A stretch of 64,000 nucleotides of DNA from Croceibacterium aestuarii (GCF_030657335.1 NZ_CP131039.1:248001-312000), one strand, 5' to 3'. Positions 25,639 through 34,914 are shown, numbered from the stretch's first letter. The notes: generated from the sequence alone by a model not told the origin. Numbers and translations: made by a program.

Positions 25639-26361
25639 GTGTCGCACCTGCCCAGCCGCCGCCTCGGAGCCCACCTCGCACTGGTCTTCGCCTGTCTAGT
25701 CCCCGCATCGTCCTGGGCGCGAGCTGCGCCGAGCCCGATCGCCGGGACCTGGATCGCCGACAGTTCCCCAGTCCATGTCCTGACCCGGGAGGGCAAGGAA
25801 CCGCCGATGACTGCGGATGGCAGCGATGCCTACCGCGCCAACCTGGCCGATTCGACATCCGCTCAACCGCAGTTCGATCGAACGAGGTGGTGCGCCGGCC
25901 CCGGGGTCCCGCGCATCATGTTCATGCCGACTCCTTTCGAGATCGTCGTGAACCCGAGGATCGTGGGGTTCATCTATGGTTGGTACCGCTGGCATCGCGC
26001 TGTCGACATGAGTGGAGAGCCGGCCGACCCGTTGCTGCCGCAGCCGATGGGGTATCCGGTGGGCCGCTGGGAGGATGACACGCTCGTCATCGTATCCAAC
26101 GGCCTGTCAGGCGACACGATCATCGACGGTTCGGGTCTGCCGCATAGCGACGACATGGTTCTGGAGGAACGCCTGCACGTGGACGGTAGGGACAAGCTGC
26201 ACGTGCGCTTTCGCATTACCGATCCCGAGTTTTACAGTGCCCCGTGGGAAACCGAGATGACCTATCACCGCGCCCCTGCCGGTCAGCGGGTCGAGGACGA
26301 CGTCTGCCCGGACCGCATTGCGGCCGGCGGACCGGCGATTGAGCGGGAGGTGCGGCCATGA
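25639..26361 (+). CDS. Exported protein of unknown function (paralogue of the next gene)
   Basis: 240 residues starting at a GTG 3 bp after the DUF6152 stop. The signal peptide is about 1-29 (LALVFACLVPASSWARA). The middle shows VGRWEDDTLVIVSN and the C-terminal part RFRITDPEFYSAPWETEMTYHR. Both patterns recur in the following gene (VGTWDGDTLVVDT; EITFEDPEYYSAPFSVKRVW), so the two are homologous. I cannot name a function. The stop overlaps the next start by ATGA, so translation is probably coupled. Confidence 0.78.
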   Translation: MSHLPSRRLGAHLALVFACLVPASSWARAAPSPIAGTWIADSSPVHVLTREGKEPPMTADGSDAYRANLADSTSAQPQFDRTRWCAGPGVPRIMFMPTPFEIVVNPRIVGFIYGWYRWHRAVDMSGEPADPLLPQPMGYPVGRWEDDTLVIVSNGLSGDTIIDGSGLPHSDDMVLEERLHVDGRDKLHVRFRITDPEFYSAPWETEMTYHRAPAGQRVEDDVCPDRIAAGGPAIEREVRP

Positions 26362-27155
26362 AGCGGCTCTCGTTCGTCCTGGCCCTTCCGCTGCTGTTCG
26401 GCACGGCACCGGTCGGCGCACAGGACGCCGCGCGCGACAGGCACGATCTCAGCGGGATGTGGGAGGCCGAGCGGTTCTTCTTCAAGGTAGACGATCCGCC
26501 GCTGCTCCCGGCCACCCAGGCCATGATCGACGGTTATCAGCAACGGATGAAGGCCGGCCAGATCATCTACACCGGCTGGACCTCGTGCCGGCCGGGGGCG
26601 GCGAATGCGATGGTCATGACGATGAACACCATCGCCATCGTGCAGACCGCGGACGAGATCGACCTGCTCTACGAAGAGCCGCGGATGAACCGGCGTATCC
26701 GGCTCGGCGGCAAGCACCCCACCAAGCTCGCGCCCAGCTACCTGGGGGACTCGGTCGGGACCTGGGACGGAGACACGCTGGTGGTGGACACCATCGGCTA
26801 CAACGGCAACTTCGAGCTCGACGCCTTTGCCCTTCCCACCAGCATGAGCATGCACACGGTGGAGCGCTTCACCCCCTCCCCGGACGGCAAGCAGATCGCC
26901 ATCGAAATCACCTTCGAAGACCCGGAGTACTACAGCGCGCCGTTCAGCGTGAAGCGGGTCTGGAAGGCATCCGACAAGCGGCACCAGTTCGATTACGACT
27001 GCTCGGAGAACCCGCGCGAGGAAGAATTCTCGCACACCTATTTCGTCAAGGATCTCTATCGTCCGACCTGCGTGCGTTACGAGGGCAAGGGCGCCGAGCT
27101 GTCGAAGATCGTCTGCACCAAGCCCGACGAGGTCGGGGTCGAAGCGGCGAACTGA
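26358..27155 (+). CDS. Exported protein of unknown function (paralogue of the preceding gene)
   Basis: 265 residues with signal peptide MKRLSFVLALPLLFGTAPVGA and then QDAARDRHDLSGMWEAERFFFK. The motif VGTWDGDTLVVDTIGYNGN is widespread in proteobacterial exported proteins without known activity. Four Cys occur in the mature part (TSCRPG, DYDCSEN, PTCVRYE, IVCTK), possibly in disulphides. It overlaps the previous gene by 4 bp and shares the WxxDTLV and DPExYSAPxE/S segments with it. With DUF6152 it forms a three-gene secreted-protein unit. Confidence 0.8.
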   Translation: MKRLSFVLALPLLFGTAPVGAQDAARDRHDLSGMWEAERFFFKVDDPPLLPATQAMIDGYQQRMKAGQIIYTGWTSCRPGAANAMVMTMNTIAIVQTADEIDLLYEEPRMNRRIRLGGKHPTKLAPSYLGDSVGTWDGDTLVVDTIGYNGNFELDAFALPTSMSMHTVERFTPSPDGKQIAIEITFEDPEYYSAPFSVKRVWKASDKRHQFDYDCSENPREEEFSHTYFVKDLYRPTCVRYEGKGAELSKIVCTKPDEVGVEAAN

Positions 27156-27206
27156 CGTTCCAAGCGGCCTCCGGGAACCGCCGCGCGCGCGGCGGATTGC
27201 CCGGTC

Positions 27207-27647
27207 ATGAGGTTCATCTCCAGTCTCGCCGTCCTGCTGCTCGCCGGGTGCGCCACGACCGACGCGGGCCCGCAACTGCGGCCGGCCTATCTCTCCGAGC
27301 TGGAGCTTGCCGCGCCGCCGCAAGCGGTCGTCGCCGGCGCAACCATTCCCCTGACGCTGACGAACCGCAGCGGACAGGCGGTGGGCGTCGATCTCTGTCG
27401 CGGCGCGCTCGAAAGGCGGGTGGCCGGCATCTGGGTTCCCGCGCTCACCGCTTACCACCCCTGCCCTGAAGGTCTCGCCCCGCTCGCCCCGGGCGCGCAG
27501 GCCAGCGGTGTCGCGATGGTGCCCAGCGAGTTGGAGAGCGACGAGTACCGCTACGTCACCGAAGTCAGCGACGTTGTCGGCACGCCGGTCCCCCAACTCG
27601 TGCGCAGCAATCCGTTTCATGTCTTGGCCGTGTCCGCGCAGGACTAA
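27207..27647 (+). CDS. Putative lipoprotein of unknown function
   Basis: 146 residues. The lipobox LLAGC places the lipidated Cys at about residue 15. The mature part is a predicted beta-sandwich (ATIPLTLTNRSGQAVGVDLCRGALERRV; YRYVTEVSDVVG) like immunoglobulin-type domains of envelope lipoproteins. It lies 51 bp after the preceding secreted-protein gene and may belong to the same unit. Confidence 0.72.
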   Translation: MRFISSLAVLLLAGCATTDAGPQLRPAYLSELELAAPPQAVVAGATIPLTLTNRSGQAVGVDLCRGALERRVAGIWVPALTAYHPCPEGLAPLAPGAQASGVAMVPSELESDEYRYVTEVSDVVGTPVPQLVRSNPFHVLAVSAQD

Positions 27648-27702
27648 CCTGAACGCTATGCGGCTTTGGGCGGCGCGAATGCGCCGCGCCGACATCACGC
27701 GA

Positions 27703-29358
27703 TCAGCAGCTCGGCGGTAGGAGGACGCCTCCGGTCGACATGTCGCGCACATCCTGTCGGAAGGTGCCGAGATAGCCGCGCGCGTCGGTGCGATAGGCGC
27801 CGATCGCGCGCGAAGCCAGTTCGTCGGCCGGCACGTCGATGTCGATGCTGCGGTTCTCGACCGAGATGCGTACGATATCGCCGTCGCGCACCTTGCCGAT
27901 GGGGCCTCCCGTGGCCGCTTCGGGATGGACTTCGGCCACGGTCAGCCCCTTGAGGCACAGGCCCGAGAGCTGTCCATCGGTGACGAAGGCGGCCGTCTTG
28001 GCGAGGCCGGCGGCGTCGAGCGCAAAGAGGATGACGCTGGCCGAACCGCCCATCGCCGGGCCGCCCTTAAGCCCCTGGTTGCGCGCCACGACCACGTCGC
28101 CAGGCTGGACCACGCCGTCCTCGATCGCCTGCATGCATTCGGCGGTGCTTTCGAACACCCGCGCCGGGCCGGCGAATTCCTCTGGACGCGAACCGTCGCG
28201 AATGCCGAGCCGCACGACGGCGGTCTCGGCGAAGCTGCCGCGCAGGATGGCGATACTCGGCCCCTCGCCGACAGGATCGTCTACCGCATGGATAATGTCC
28301 GGGCCCGGGATCACGTAACCCTCGAGGTTCTCGCCCAGCGTCTTACCGGTGCACGTCAGCGCCGCGGTAGCGATCCGGTCCTCGAGCCGTTTGAGCACCG
28401 CCCGCGCCCCGCCCGCATCCTCGAACTGCTCGATGCGGACATGACCGGTAGGCCGAACTGCTGAGAGTACCGGCACGTCGCTCATCTCCTCCCACAGCGC
28501 AAAAACGTCGACGCCGTTCTCGGCCTCGATAGCGGTCGCCTGGAGGTGCTTGATGGCGTTGATCGAGCCGGAGACCGCGAGCACCGTCGCCACCGCGTTC
28601 CTGAAAGCGCCCGGCGTGAGGATGTCGCGCGGCTTGAGGTCTTCGGCGACCATCTCGACGATGCGGCGCGCGGCGGCGCGGGCGTTGTCTCGCATCTTCG
28701 GACTGTTCGCGCGCACCGGGGCGTGGCCCGGCAGGCACATGCCCAGCGCCTCGCCCACAGAGTGCATGGTGTTGGCGGTCGCCATCCCGGCGCACACGCC
28801 CGGACCCATGATTGCGTGCTCGGCCATCTCGGCGACCGGAAACTTCGGCTGCGCGCCGAACCGTTCGCCGACGCTGCCCGACCACACGTCCTCGACATCG
28901 ACCGGCTCGCCGTCGATCTCTCCGGCTTGCTGGTAGCCGCCGATGACCAGGATCGTCGGGATGTTGAGACGCGCCGCCGCCATCAGGTGGCCCGGCGGGG
29001 TCTTGTCGCAGCTGGTCAGGCAGATCATCCCGTCGAGGAGTGCCGCCTCGACCTGGACCTCGATGTCGTTGGCGATGATGTCGCGCCCGGCGAGGATGTA
29101 GCTGCCGGCCTTGTTGGCCCCAGTGATGAAGTCCGACGGCGCCGCGGTGCGGACCTCGAACGGGACCGCCCCGGCGGCGCGGATTTCTTCCTTCACGAGC
29201 TCCGCGATCGCGTCGAGATGGGCGTAGCAGATCGCCAGCTCGCTCGAGGAATTGACCACCGCGATCTTGGGCTTGAGCATGTCCTCCTGCGACAGCCCGA
29301 GCGCGCGCCAGTTGGCACGGCGGCCGGGCGTGTTGGCCGCGAGGCTGCGCAAGGTCAT
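27703..29358 (-). CDS. IlvD/Edd-family dehydratase (dihydroxy-acid or sugar-acid dehydratase type)
   Basis: 551 residues. Fe-S ligand candidates are Cys117 (LTSCDKTPPGHLMAA) and Cys189 (GPGVCAGMATANTM); the first ligand position is near Cys44 (AICYAHLD). The C-terminus has the catalytic/substrate segment VTDGQLSGLCLKGLTVAEVHPEAATGGPIG. The family dehydrates 2,3-dihydroxy acids or aldonates using an iron-sulfur cluster. The ATG at 29358 overlaps the stop of the MFS gene (ATGA). Pairing with an acid transporter rather than with ilv genes suggests a catabolic role for a hydroxy acid or sugar acid (inference), not valine biosynthesis. A frame extending to 29973 overlaps the MFS gene and is ignored. 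Confidence 0.88.
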   Translation of the reverse strand: MTLRSLAANTPGRRANWRALGLSQEDMLKPKIAVVNSSSELAICYAHLDAIAELVKEEIRAAGAVPFEVRTAAPSDFITGANKAGSYILAGRDIIANDIEVQVEAALLDGMICLTSCDKTPPGHLMAAARLNIPTILVIGGYQQAGEIDGEPVDVEDVWSGSVGERFGAQPKFPVAEMAEHAIMGPGVCAGMATANTMHSVGEALGMCLPGHAPVRANSPKMRDNARAAARRIVEMVAEDLKPRDILTPGAFRNAVATVLAVSGSINAIKHLQATAIEAENGVDVFALWEEMSDVPVLSAVRPTGHVRIEQFEDAGGARAVLKRLEDRIATAALTCTGKTLGENLEGYVIPGPDIIHAVDDPVGEGPSIAILRGSFAETAVVRLGIRDGSRPEEFAGPARVFESTAECMQAIEDGVVQPGDVVVARNQGLKGGPAMGGSASVILFALDAAGLAKTAAFVTDGQLSGLCLKGLTVAEVHPEAATGGPIGKVRDGDIVRISVENRSIDIDVPADELASRAIGAYRTDARGYLGTFRQDVRDMSTGGVLLPPSC

Positions 29359-30764
29359 TCGGCCGGCTCGGGAACGGCGCCGGACAGCCCGGCCTCGGCC
29401 TCCTGTTCGCGGCCAAGCCGCCGGGCGAAGAAGGCCAACGCGACGATTCCGACGACGACACCGGCAAGGCACAGGCCGACGAAGCTGTAGCCGTCGAGCA
29501 CATCCTGCTTGGTGGCGACGAACATGTTGGCCGCCACCATCGGGGCGAGCACCGCGGCGAACTTGGCCATGAAGCTCGCCCAGCCGCCGCCGGTCGCGCG
29601 GACCGAACTCGGGTAATAGATGCTGGTAATCGAGATCACCGAGGCATGGCCGACACCGACGGCGATCATGCCAAGCATGATGACCGTGATGAACAGTTGC
29701 GAACCGATCGGTATCGCGCCCGTTCCGATCAGCAACGCCAGCGGCACGCCGATCAGGGGCGCGGCCGCGATCCAGATCGGCCCCTTCTTCTCGGTGACCA
29801 TGAGGAGGAAAACTGCGCCGACCGCGCCGACCAGCCCGCCGACCGAGGAGATGTTGCGCGCCACGTCGGGGGCGAGGCCGAGCACCTGGAGGAACTTCAC
29901 CCCGAAGCTCGCCTTGATGTAGATGGCGAAGGAGGAAAAGAAGTAGGTCACCCAAATGATCGGGGTGATCCATGCGAGCTGGCCTTTGAACAGCGCTGCC
30001 GACTTGGCCAGCGGCGAGGTCCCGCCCTGCTTGCGTTCGTCGGACAGGACCAGTTCGGTATAGCCCTCCTGCCCGACGCCAGGATCGAACCGGCTGAGCA
30101 GTGGCAGCACTTCAGCCACCGGTTTGCCCTTGGCGACCATCCAGCGGGCAGATTCGGGCATGGTGAAGCGCAGCACCAGTGCCAGCAGACCCGTCGTCGC
30201 CCCGGCGAAGAAGAACACCCCTTCCCAGCCGAAAGCCGGCGCAATCAGGTTGGTGATCTGTGCCGCGGCTGCGCCGCCGACGCTGAAGCCGAGCATGATG
30301 ATCGTAACCGCGGTGGCGCGGTACGAGCTCGGCATCGCCTCGATATTGATCGCCCAGGCCGGGGCGAGCAGCCCGCCGATGGCGAGCCCCCCGACCAGCC
30401 GTAGCGCAATCAGCATCTCCGCACTGGAGGCAAATCCGGTGAGGAAGGTGAGCAGTGCGCCGATCGCGGTGCACCACAGGATTACCGGCCGCCGTCCGAA
30501 TACATCGGCCATGTAGGACCCGGCGAGCGAGCCGATCATCTGCCCGAGGAACGCGGCGGAGTTGACCGGACCGAGCATCTCGTTGCTGAGGCGCAACCCG
30601 TTCTGGATCTCCGGCAGCGCGACCGAGACGAGCGAGAAGTCCATCCCGTCGAAGAATGTTACGAAGCACGAGATAATCAGTAGCCGGTAGTGGAACGGCG
30701 TCATCCCCGAACCCTGCAGGAACGCGGTAACGTCAAGCGTCCGGTCTGGCGCGCCATTGGCCAT
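29355..30764 (-). CDS. MFS transporter (aromatic acid:H+ symporter-like)
   Basis: 469 residues with 12 predicted helices. FFDGMDFSLVSVALPEIQ in helix 1 is the D-x-x-D-type motif of AAHS carriers, and GSYMADVFGRRPVILWC is the MFS loop motif. AHS transporters bring aromatic or other organic acids in with protons. The ATG at 30764 has GGGAG upstream. Its stop overlaps the start of the IlvD-type dehydratase gene by 4 bp, so the pair is one operon, and the dehydratase substrate is probably what this carrier imports (inference). Confidence 0.9.
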   Translation of the reverse strand: MANGAPDRTLDVTAFLQGSGMTPFHYRLLIISCFVTFFDGMDFSLVSVALPEIQNGLRLSNEMLGPVNSAAFLGQMIGSLAGSYMADVFGRRPVILWCTAIGALLTFLTGFASSAEMLIALRLVGGLAIGGLLAPAWAINIEAMPSSYRATAVTIIMLGFSVGGAAAAQITNLIAPAFGWEGVFFFAGATTGLLALVLRFTMPESARWMVAKGKPVAEVLPLLSRFDPGVGQEGYTELVLSDERKQGGTSPLAKSAALFKGQLAWITPIIWVTYFFSSFAIYIKASFGVKFLQVLGLAPDVARNISSVGGLVGAVGAVFLLMVTEKKGPIWIAAAPLIGVPLALLIGTGAIPIGSQLFITVIMLGMIAVGVGHASVISITSIYYPSSVRATGGGWASFMAKFAAVLAPMVAANMFVATKQDVLDGYSFVGLCLAGVVVGIVALAFFARRLGREQEAEAGLSGAVPEPAE

Positions 30765-30899
30765 CGACGATCTCTCCCATGCATCGTTAGCACGGCAACA
30801 GTATCGTGCCGCCGCCGGCTAGACCACCCGGATAATCGCTGCGGTCCAAGCGACCGGCACCGCGCGGCTATGCCGTACCGGCGGCGCGCCGCCCGCGTG

Positions 30900-32090
30900 T
30901 CAGACGTTGACGCCCCTGGACTGGAGATAGCGCTTCACGTTGCGCGCCGCCTGGCGCAGGCGCTGCTCGTTTTCGACCATGGCGATGCGCACGAAGCCCT
31001 CGCCCTTCTCGCCGAAACCCACGCCCGGCGCGACCGCCACTTCGGCATGAGTCAGCAAGTCCTTGGCGAACTCGAGGCTGCCCATGTCCTTCAGTGCCGG
31101 GGGCAGCGGAACCCAGGCGAACATCGAGGCCGGCGGAGGCGGGATGTCCCAGCCGGCGCGGCCGAACGATTCGACCATCACGTCGCGGCGCTTCTGGTAG
31201 AGTTCGCGGTTGCGCACGACGATGTCCTCGGGCCCGTTGAGCGCCGCGCAGGCGGCTGCCTGGATCGGGGTGAAAGCACCGTAATCGAGGTACGACTTGA
31301 CCCGTGTGAGCGCAGCGATGACCTGCCTGTTGCCGACCGCAAAGCCGATCCGCCAGCCGGCCATGGAGAAGGTCTTCGACAGCGAAGTGAACTCGACAGC
31401 CACGTCCTTGGCCCCGGGCACTTCGAGGATCGAGCGCGTCGGCTTGCCGTCGTAGTAGAGCTCCGAATAGGCGAGGTCGGAGATTACCCAGACCTTGTTC
31501 TCCTTGGCCCAGGCGACGAGCCGTTCGTAGAACTCGATGCCGACCGTCTCCGCCGTCGGGTTGGAGGGGAAGTTGACGATCAGCACCGTGGGACGCGGCA
31601 CCGTGAAGTTCATCGCCGCCTCGAGCGCCTTCCAGTAGTTCTCGTCCGGCGTGGTCGGCACCGCGCGGATGGTCGCGCCGGCAAGGATGAAGCCGAAGGT
31701 GTGGATCGGGTAGCTCGGGTTGGGCGCGAGGATCACGTCGCCGGGGGCGGAAATCGCCGTCGCCAGGCTGGCGAGCCCTTCCTTCGAGCCCATGGTCACC
31801 ACGACTTCGGTCTCGGGATCGAGGTCGACCCCGAAGCGGCGGCCGTAGTAATTGGCCTGGGCCTTGCGCAGTCCCGGAATGCCCTTGGATTGCGAATAGC
31901 CGTGCGCGTCGGGCTTGCGCGCCACTTCGCACAGCTTCTCGATGACATGGTCGGGCGGCGGCAGGTCGGGGTTGCCCATCCCCAGGTCGATGATGTCGCG
32001 CCCTTCCGTGCGTGCTGCGTGCCGCATCGCATTCACCTCGGCGATGACGTAGGGCGGCAGGCGCTTGATGCGGTAGAAATCGCTGTCCAT
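30900..32090 (-). CDS. Class I/II PLP aminotransferase (AlaC-like)
   Basis: 396 residues. PLP Lys239 is in TSLSKTFSMAGWRIGF. NPSYPIH, NFPSNPTA and SDLAYSELYYDGKP are the conserved cofactor-contact segments. The N-terminus DFYRIKRLPPYVIAEVNAMRHAARTEGRDIIDLGMGNPDLP is characteristic of the AlaC/YfdZ alanine-synthesising group, which transfers an amino group from glutamate to pyruvate. The ATG at 32090 follows AAAGG; an upstream extension to 32168 lacks homology. It is divergent from phaC, with 121 bp between. Confidence 0.9.
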   Translation of the reverse strand: MDSDFYRIKRLPPYVIAEVNAMRHAARTEGRDIIDLGMGNPDLPPPDHVIEKLCEVARKPDAHGYSQSKGIPGLRKAQANYYGRRFGVDLDPETEVVVTMGSKEGLASLATAISAPGDVILAPNPSYPIHTFGFILAGATIRAVPTTPDENYWKALEAAMNFTVPRPTVLIVNFPSNPTAETVGIEFYERLVAWAKENKVWVISDLAYSELYYDGKPTRSILEVPGAKDVAVEFTSLSKTFSMAGWRIGFAVGNRQVIAALTRVKSYLDYGAFTPIQAAACAALNGPEDIVVRNRELYQKRRDVMVESFGRAGWDIPPPPASMFAWVPLPPALKDMGSLEFAKDLLTHAEVAVAPGVGFGEKGEGFVRIAMVENEQRLRQAARNVKRYLQSRGVNV

Positions 32091-32211
32091 GTGACCTTTT
32101 ACTGGCTCGCGCGCGGCGCGATTGCCGCACGGGCCGCGGACATAGGCGGAAACGCGCGGCTTCCGCAATTGATTGCTCGCAACTGCAACGTGCCGGAGCT
32201 AGGCTCCGCGC

Positions 32212-34068
32212 ATGGACGAGACCGAAAGCGGCGATGCGGTGGACGTGTTCGCCGAGATGCTGAAGATGCAGAGCGAGGCGGCGCGCGCGGTGTTGGCAAC
32301 GACGAACCCCGACGAGCGCGCGGTCGCCGAATGGACCGAAGCGGCGGGCCGATTGCAAAAGATGTGGCTCGAATTCCACGTTCCGGGAGATCGCGATCCC
32401 GACGTGCCGGTGCCGATGTTTGCCGATCCCGCGCAATGGTTCGGGCTGGTGCAGGAATGGCAGCGCCAGGTTCCGTGGCTCGACCCTGAGCGGCAGGGTC
32501 AGCTGATGGCCGAAAGTGCGGCCTTGTGGGACCAGGTCCTGACCCAATTCGGCCTCGGTTCGAAACCCGATTCCGACGGCCCCGAGGTGCACCTGCCGCG
32601 CAGCGACCGGCGCTTCAGCGACCCGGCGTGGCGCGAGCAGCCGGTCTATGCGCTGATCCATCAAACCTACCTGCTCTTTGCGGAGCGCATGCAGGACATG
32701 ATCGGCGAAGTCGGCGGGCTCGACGAGGCCGAGCGCGACCAGCTGCGCTTCGCGCTGCGCGGCGTTCTCGACGCGATGAGCCCGGCGAACTTCCCGCTCA
32801 CCAACCCCGTGGTGCTCGAACGAACGCTGGAAACCCACGGAGCGAACCTCGTGAAGGGGATGGAGCGGCTGATCGCCGACCTTGAGAAGGGCCAGCTGAC
32901 CCACACCGATTCGAGCAAGTTCAGGCTGGGCGAAAACATCGCCTGCACGCCCGGCAAGGTGGTCCATGAGACCCGGCTCTACCAGCTGATCCAGTACAGC
33001 CCCGACACCGAAGAGGTCGCCGCGGTGCCGGTGGTCATCTTCCCGCCGTGGATCAACCGCTTCTACATCCTCGACCTCAACCCCAAGAAGAGCTTCGTCA
33101 AATGGGCGGTCGAGCAGGGTCTGACCGTGTTCATGGTCAGTTGGAAGTCGGCCGACGAAACGATGGCCGACGTCACCTGGGACGATTACGTCCGCGCCCA
33201 GATCGACGCGATCGACCATATCCGCGAGCGGCTCGGCGTGCGGGCCGTGCATACCATCGGTTACTGCGTGGCGGGAACGACACTCGCCGCGACCCTGGCG
33301 ATCCTGGCGCGGCGCGGCGAGGCCGACAAGGTTGCGAGCACCACCTTCTTCACTGCCCAGGTCGATTTCGAGCGCGCCGGCGAGCTCAAGTACTTCGTCG
33401 ACGAGACCCAGCTCGCCCTGATCAAGCAGGCCAGCCAGGGCGGGTACCTCGACGGCCGATACATGGCGGCGACCTTCAACCTGCTGCGCGGCACCGACCT
33501 GATCTGGAACTATGTGGTCAACCACTACTTGCTGGGCGAGGACTATCCCGCGTTCGATCTGCTGCACTGGAACGGCGACGTGACCAACCTGCCGGCCAAG
33601 TGGCACGCACGGTACCTGCGCGACCTGTACCGCGACAACAAGCTCGTCCAGCCCGACGTCATGAGCGCCGACGGGACCCCGATCGACCTGAGACTGATCG
33701 AGACCCCGGCCTACGTCCAGGCCGGCCGCGAGGATCACATCGCTCCCGCCGGCAGCGTGTGGAAGCTGACCGGTACGCTGGCGGGGCCCGTCCGCTTCGT
33801 CCTCGCCGGCAGCGGCCACATCGCCGGGGTGGTCAATCCACCCGCGGCGCGCAAGTACCAGTACTGGACCAACGAAACGCCCGCCGGCTCGCTCGAGGCA
33901 TTCGTGGCCGGGGCGACCGAGCATCCCGGCAGTTGGTGGACCGACTGGATCGCCTGGCTCGAGAACCTCGACGCGACCCGCGTCAAAGCGACCGGGAAAC
34001 GAAAGCCCGGAGGCAAGGGCGACACCGTCATAGAAGACGCACCGGGACGCTACGTGGCGATGCGCTAG
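32212..34068 (+). CDS. phaC: Class I poly(3-hydroxyalkanoate) synthase
   Basis: 618 residues. The lipase-like box GYCVAGT has the catalytic Cys352; Asp508 (GREDHIAP) and His536 (GSGHIAGVVNPP) complete the triad. FPPWINRFYILDLNPKKSFVKWAVEQGLTVFMVSWKSAD is a family hallmark. It polymerises 3-hydroxyacyl-CoA into PHA on granule surfaces. Length fits class I synthases, which work without PhaE or PhaR subunits. The start ATG at 32212 lacks a strong ribosome binding site (GGAG is 12 nt upstream). A secreted SnoaL gene and then the phasin follow. phaA, phaB and phaR are not in the window. Confidence 0.95.
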   Translation: MDETESGDAVDVFAEMLKMQSEAARAVLATTNPDERAVAEWTEAAGRLQKMWLEFHVPGDRDPDVPVPMFADPAQWFGLVQEWQRQVPWLDPERQGQLMAESAALWDQVLTQFGLGSKPDSDGPEVHLPRSDRRFSDPAWREQPVYALIHQTYLLFAERMQDMIGEVGGLDEAERDQLRFALRGVLDAMSPANFPLTNPVVLERTLETHGANLVKGMERLIADLEKGQLTHTDSSKFRLGENIACTPGKVVHETRLYQLIQYSPDTEEVAAVPVVIFPPWINRFYILDLNPKKSFVKWAVEQGLTVFMVSWKSADETMADVTWDDYVRAQIDAIDHIRERLGVRAVHTIGYCVAGTTLAATLAILARRGEADKVASTTFFTAQVDFERAGELKYFVDETQLALIKQASQGGYLDGRYMAATFNLLRGTDLIWNYVVNHYLLGEDYPAFDLLHWNGDVTNLPAKWHARYLRDLYRDNKLVQPDVMSADGTPIDLRLIETPAYVQAGREDHIAPAGSVWKLTGTLAGPVRFVLAGSGHIAGVVNPPAARKYQYWTNETPAGSLEAFVAGATEHPGSWWTDWIAWLENLDATRVKATGKRKPGGKGDTVIEDAPGRYVAMR

Positions 34069-34112
34069 CAGCGTGCCGCCGGACAAGTGGAAGACGAGGG
34101 AGAGGACACGAG

Positions 34113-34736
34113 ATGAAGAAGATCATGTTTGCCATCGCGGCGGGAGCCATGCCGCTCGCCCCGGCTGCCGCGCAGATCGGTTCGCCGGGCGCCACCGACT
34201 GGGCGCAGAAGCTGCAGCCACCCGCGGCCAGCCCGTTTTCGCCCGTCGTACCGGCCGGCCGGGCCGACGACTACGTCTCGATCGTCAACCTGCTGAACAC
34301 CTATTTCATTGCCCTCGATGCCGGCGACCTCGACACCTACACCAACACCTTCGCGCCCGATGCGGTGATGTACTGGGTCGGCGGTGTCGAACGCGGGCGC
34401 GAAGCCATTTACAAGAATCTCGCCAGCTTCGGCACGGGGCGGCAGTCGCTCGACAAGGCCGCGACGACCCGCCCGCGCTTCATCCACACCTTCGGAAGCC
34501 AGCGGATCGACTTCACCGGACCCGATACCGCGCACGACGTCGGCATGTGGCTGGGATTCAACAATCAGGCCGAAGATGGCAGCTTCCGCGTCGCCGAGTT
34601 CGGCCATTACGAGGACAAATACGTCAAGATCGAGGGCCGCTGGTACATCTCGGAACGCCGTATCTACAACGAACGGCTCGGCAACAAGGCGCTCTACTAC
34701 CCCGAACTTGGCGAGAAGGACCCGCGGCAGAAGTAG
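34113..34736 (+). CDS. Exported SnoaL-like protein
   Basis: 207 residues with a signal peptide (MKKIMFAIAAGAMPLAPAAA, cut before QIGSP). A SnoaL_4-type NTF2 domain follows (ADDYVSIVNLLNTYFIALDAGDLDTYTNTFAPDAVMYWVGG; GHYEDKYVKIEGRWYISERRIYNE). It resembles the exported SnoaL protein at 24566-25102. The ATG at 34113 has AGAGG 7 nt upstream. It lies 44 bp after phaC, but its export signal makes a direct role in cytoplasmic PHA granules unlikely. Function unknown. Confidence 0.85.
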   Translation: MKKIMFAIAAGAMPLAPAAAQIGSPGATDWAQKLQPPAASPFSPVVPAGRADDYVSIVNLLNTYFIALDAGDLDTYTNTFAPDAVMYWVGGVERGREAIYKNLASFGTGRQSLDKAATTRPRFIHTFGSQRIDFTGPDTAHDVGMWLGFNNQAEDGSFRVAEFGHYEDKYVKIEGRWYISERRIYNERLGNKALYYPELGEKDPRQK

Positions 34737-34812
34737 GGCCGTTCCTGGCGTGAAAGGCCCGCTCCGAACGCAGGCCGACATCCCGCAAGGTCCACGCTCC
34801 AGCACACCTTTG

Positions 34813-34823
34813 CTGCACTGCAC
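34813..34823 (+). promoter_or_regulatory. PhaR-like operator, upstream copy
   Basis: CTGCACTGCAC, close to the CTGC-N3-GCAG motif described for alphaproteobacterial PhaR. It lies 10 bp before the -35 box of the phasin promoter. TGCACTGCA is repeated exactly 48 bp downstream. PhaR represses phasin genes until granules bind it away. Confidence 0.5.
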
Positions 34824-34832
34824 CATTTTTGC

Positions 34833-34860
34833 TTGACTTCGCGTCTGCAGCGCCTATTTT
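34833..34860 (+). promoter_or_regulatory. Housekeeping-type promoter of the phasin gene
   Basis: TTGACT at 34833-34838 and TATTTT at 34855-34860 with a 16-bp spacer form the best sigma-70-like promoter seen in the window. The predicted start near 34867 falls inside the second PhaR-like site, which fits repression. Confidence 0.6.
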
Positions 34861-34861
34861 G

Positions 34862-34870
34862 TGCACTGCA
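34862..34870 (+). promoter_or_regulatory. PhaR-like operator, downstream copy
   Basis: TGCACTGCA overlapping the predicted transcription start of the phasin gene; same nonamer as at 34814-34822. Confidence 0.5.
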
Positions 34871-34914
34871 ACAAGGCCGGCAATCGTCCCCGGTCGGCAT
34901 GGAAGCGAGGAAAG

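Noticed and set aside
30868-34086. 1072-codon open frame on the minus strand opposite phaC
   Set aside because: It is a shadow of the strong third-position GC of phaC and the aminotransferase; no domain is recognisable and it crosses two well-supported genes.
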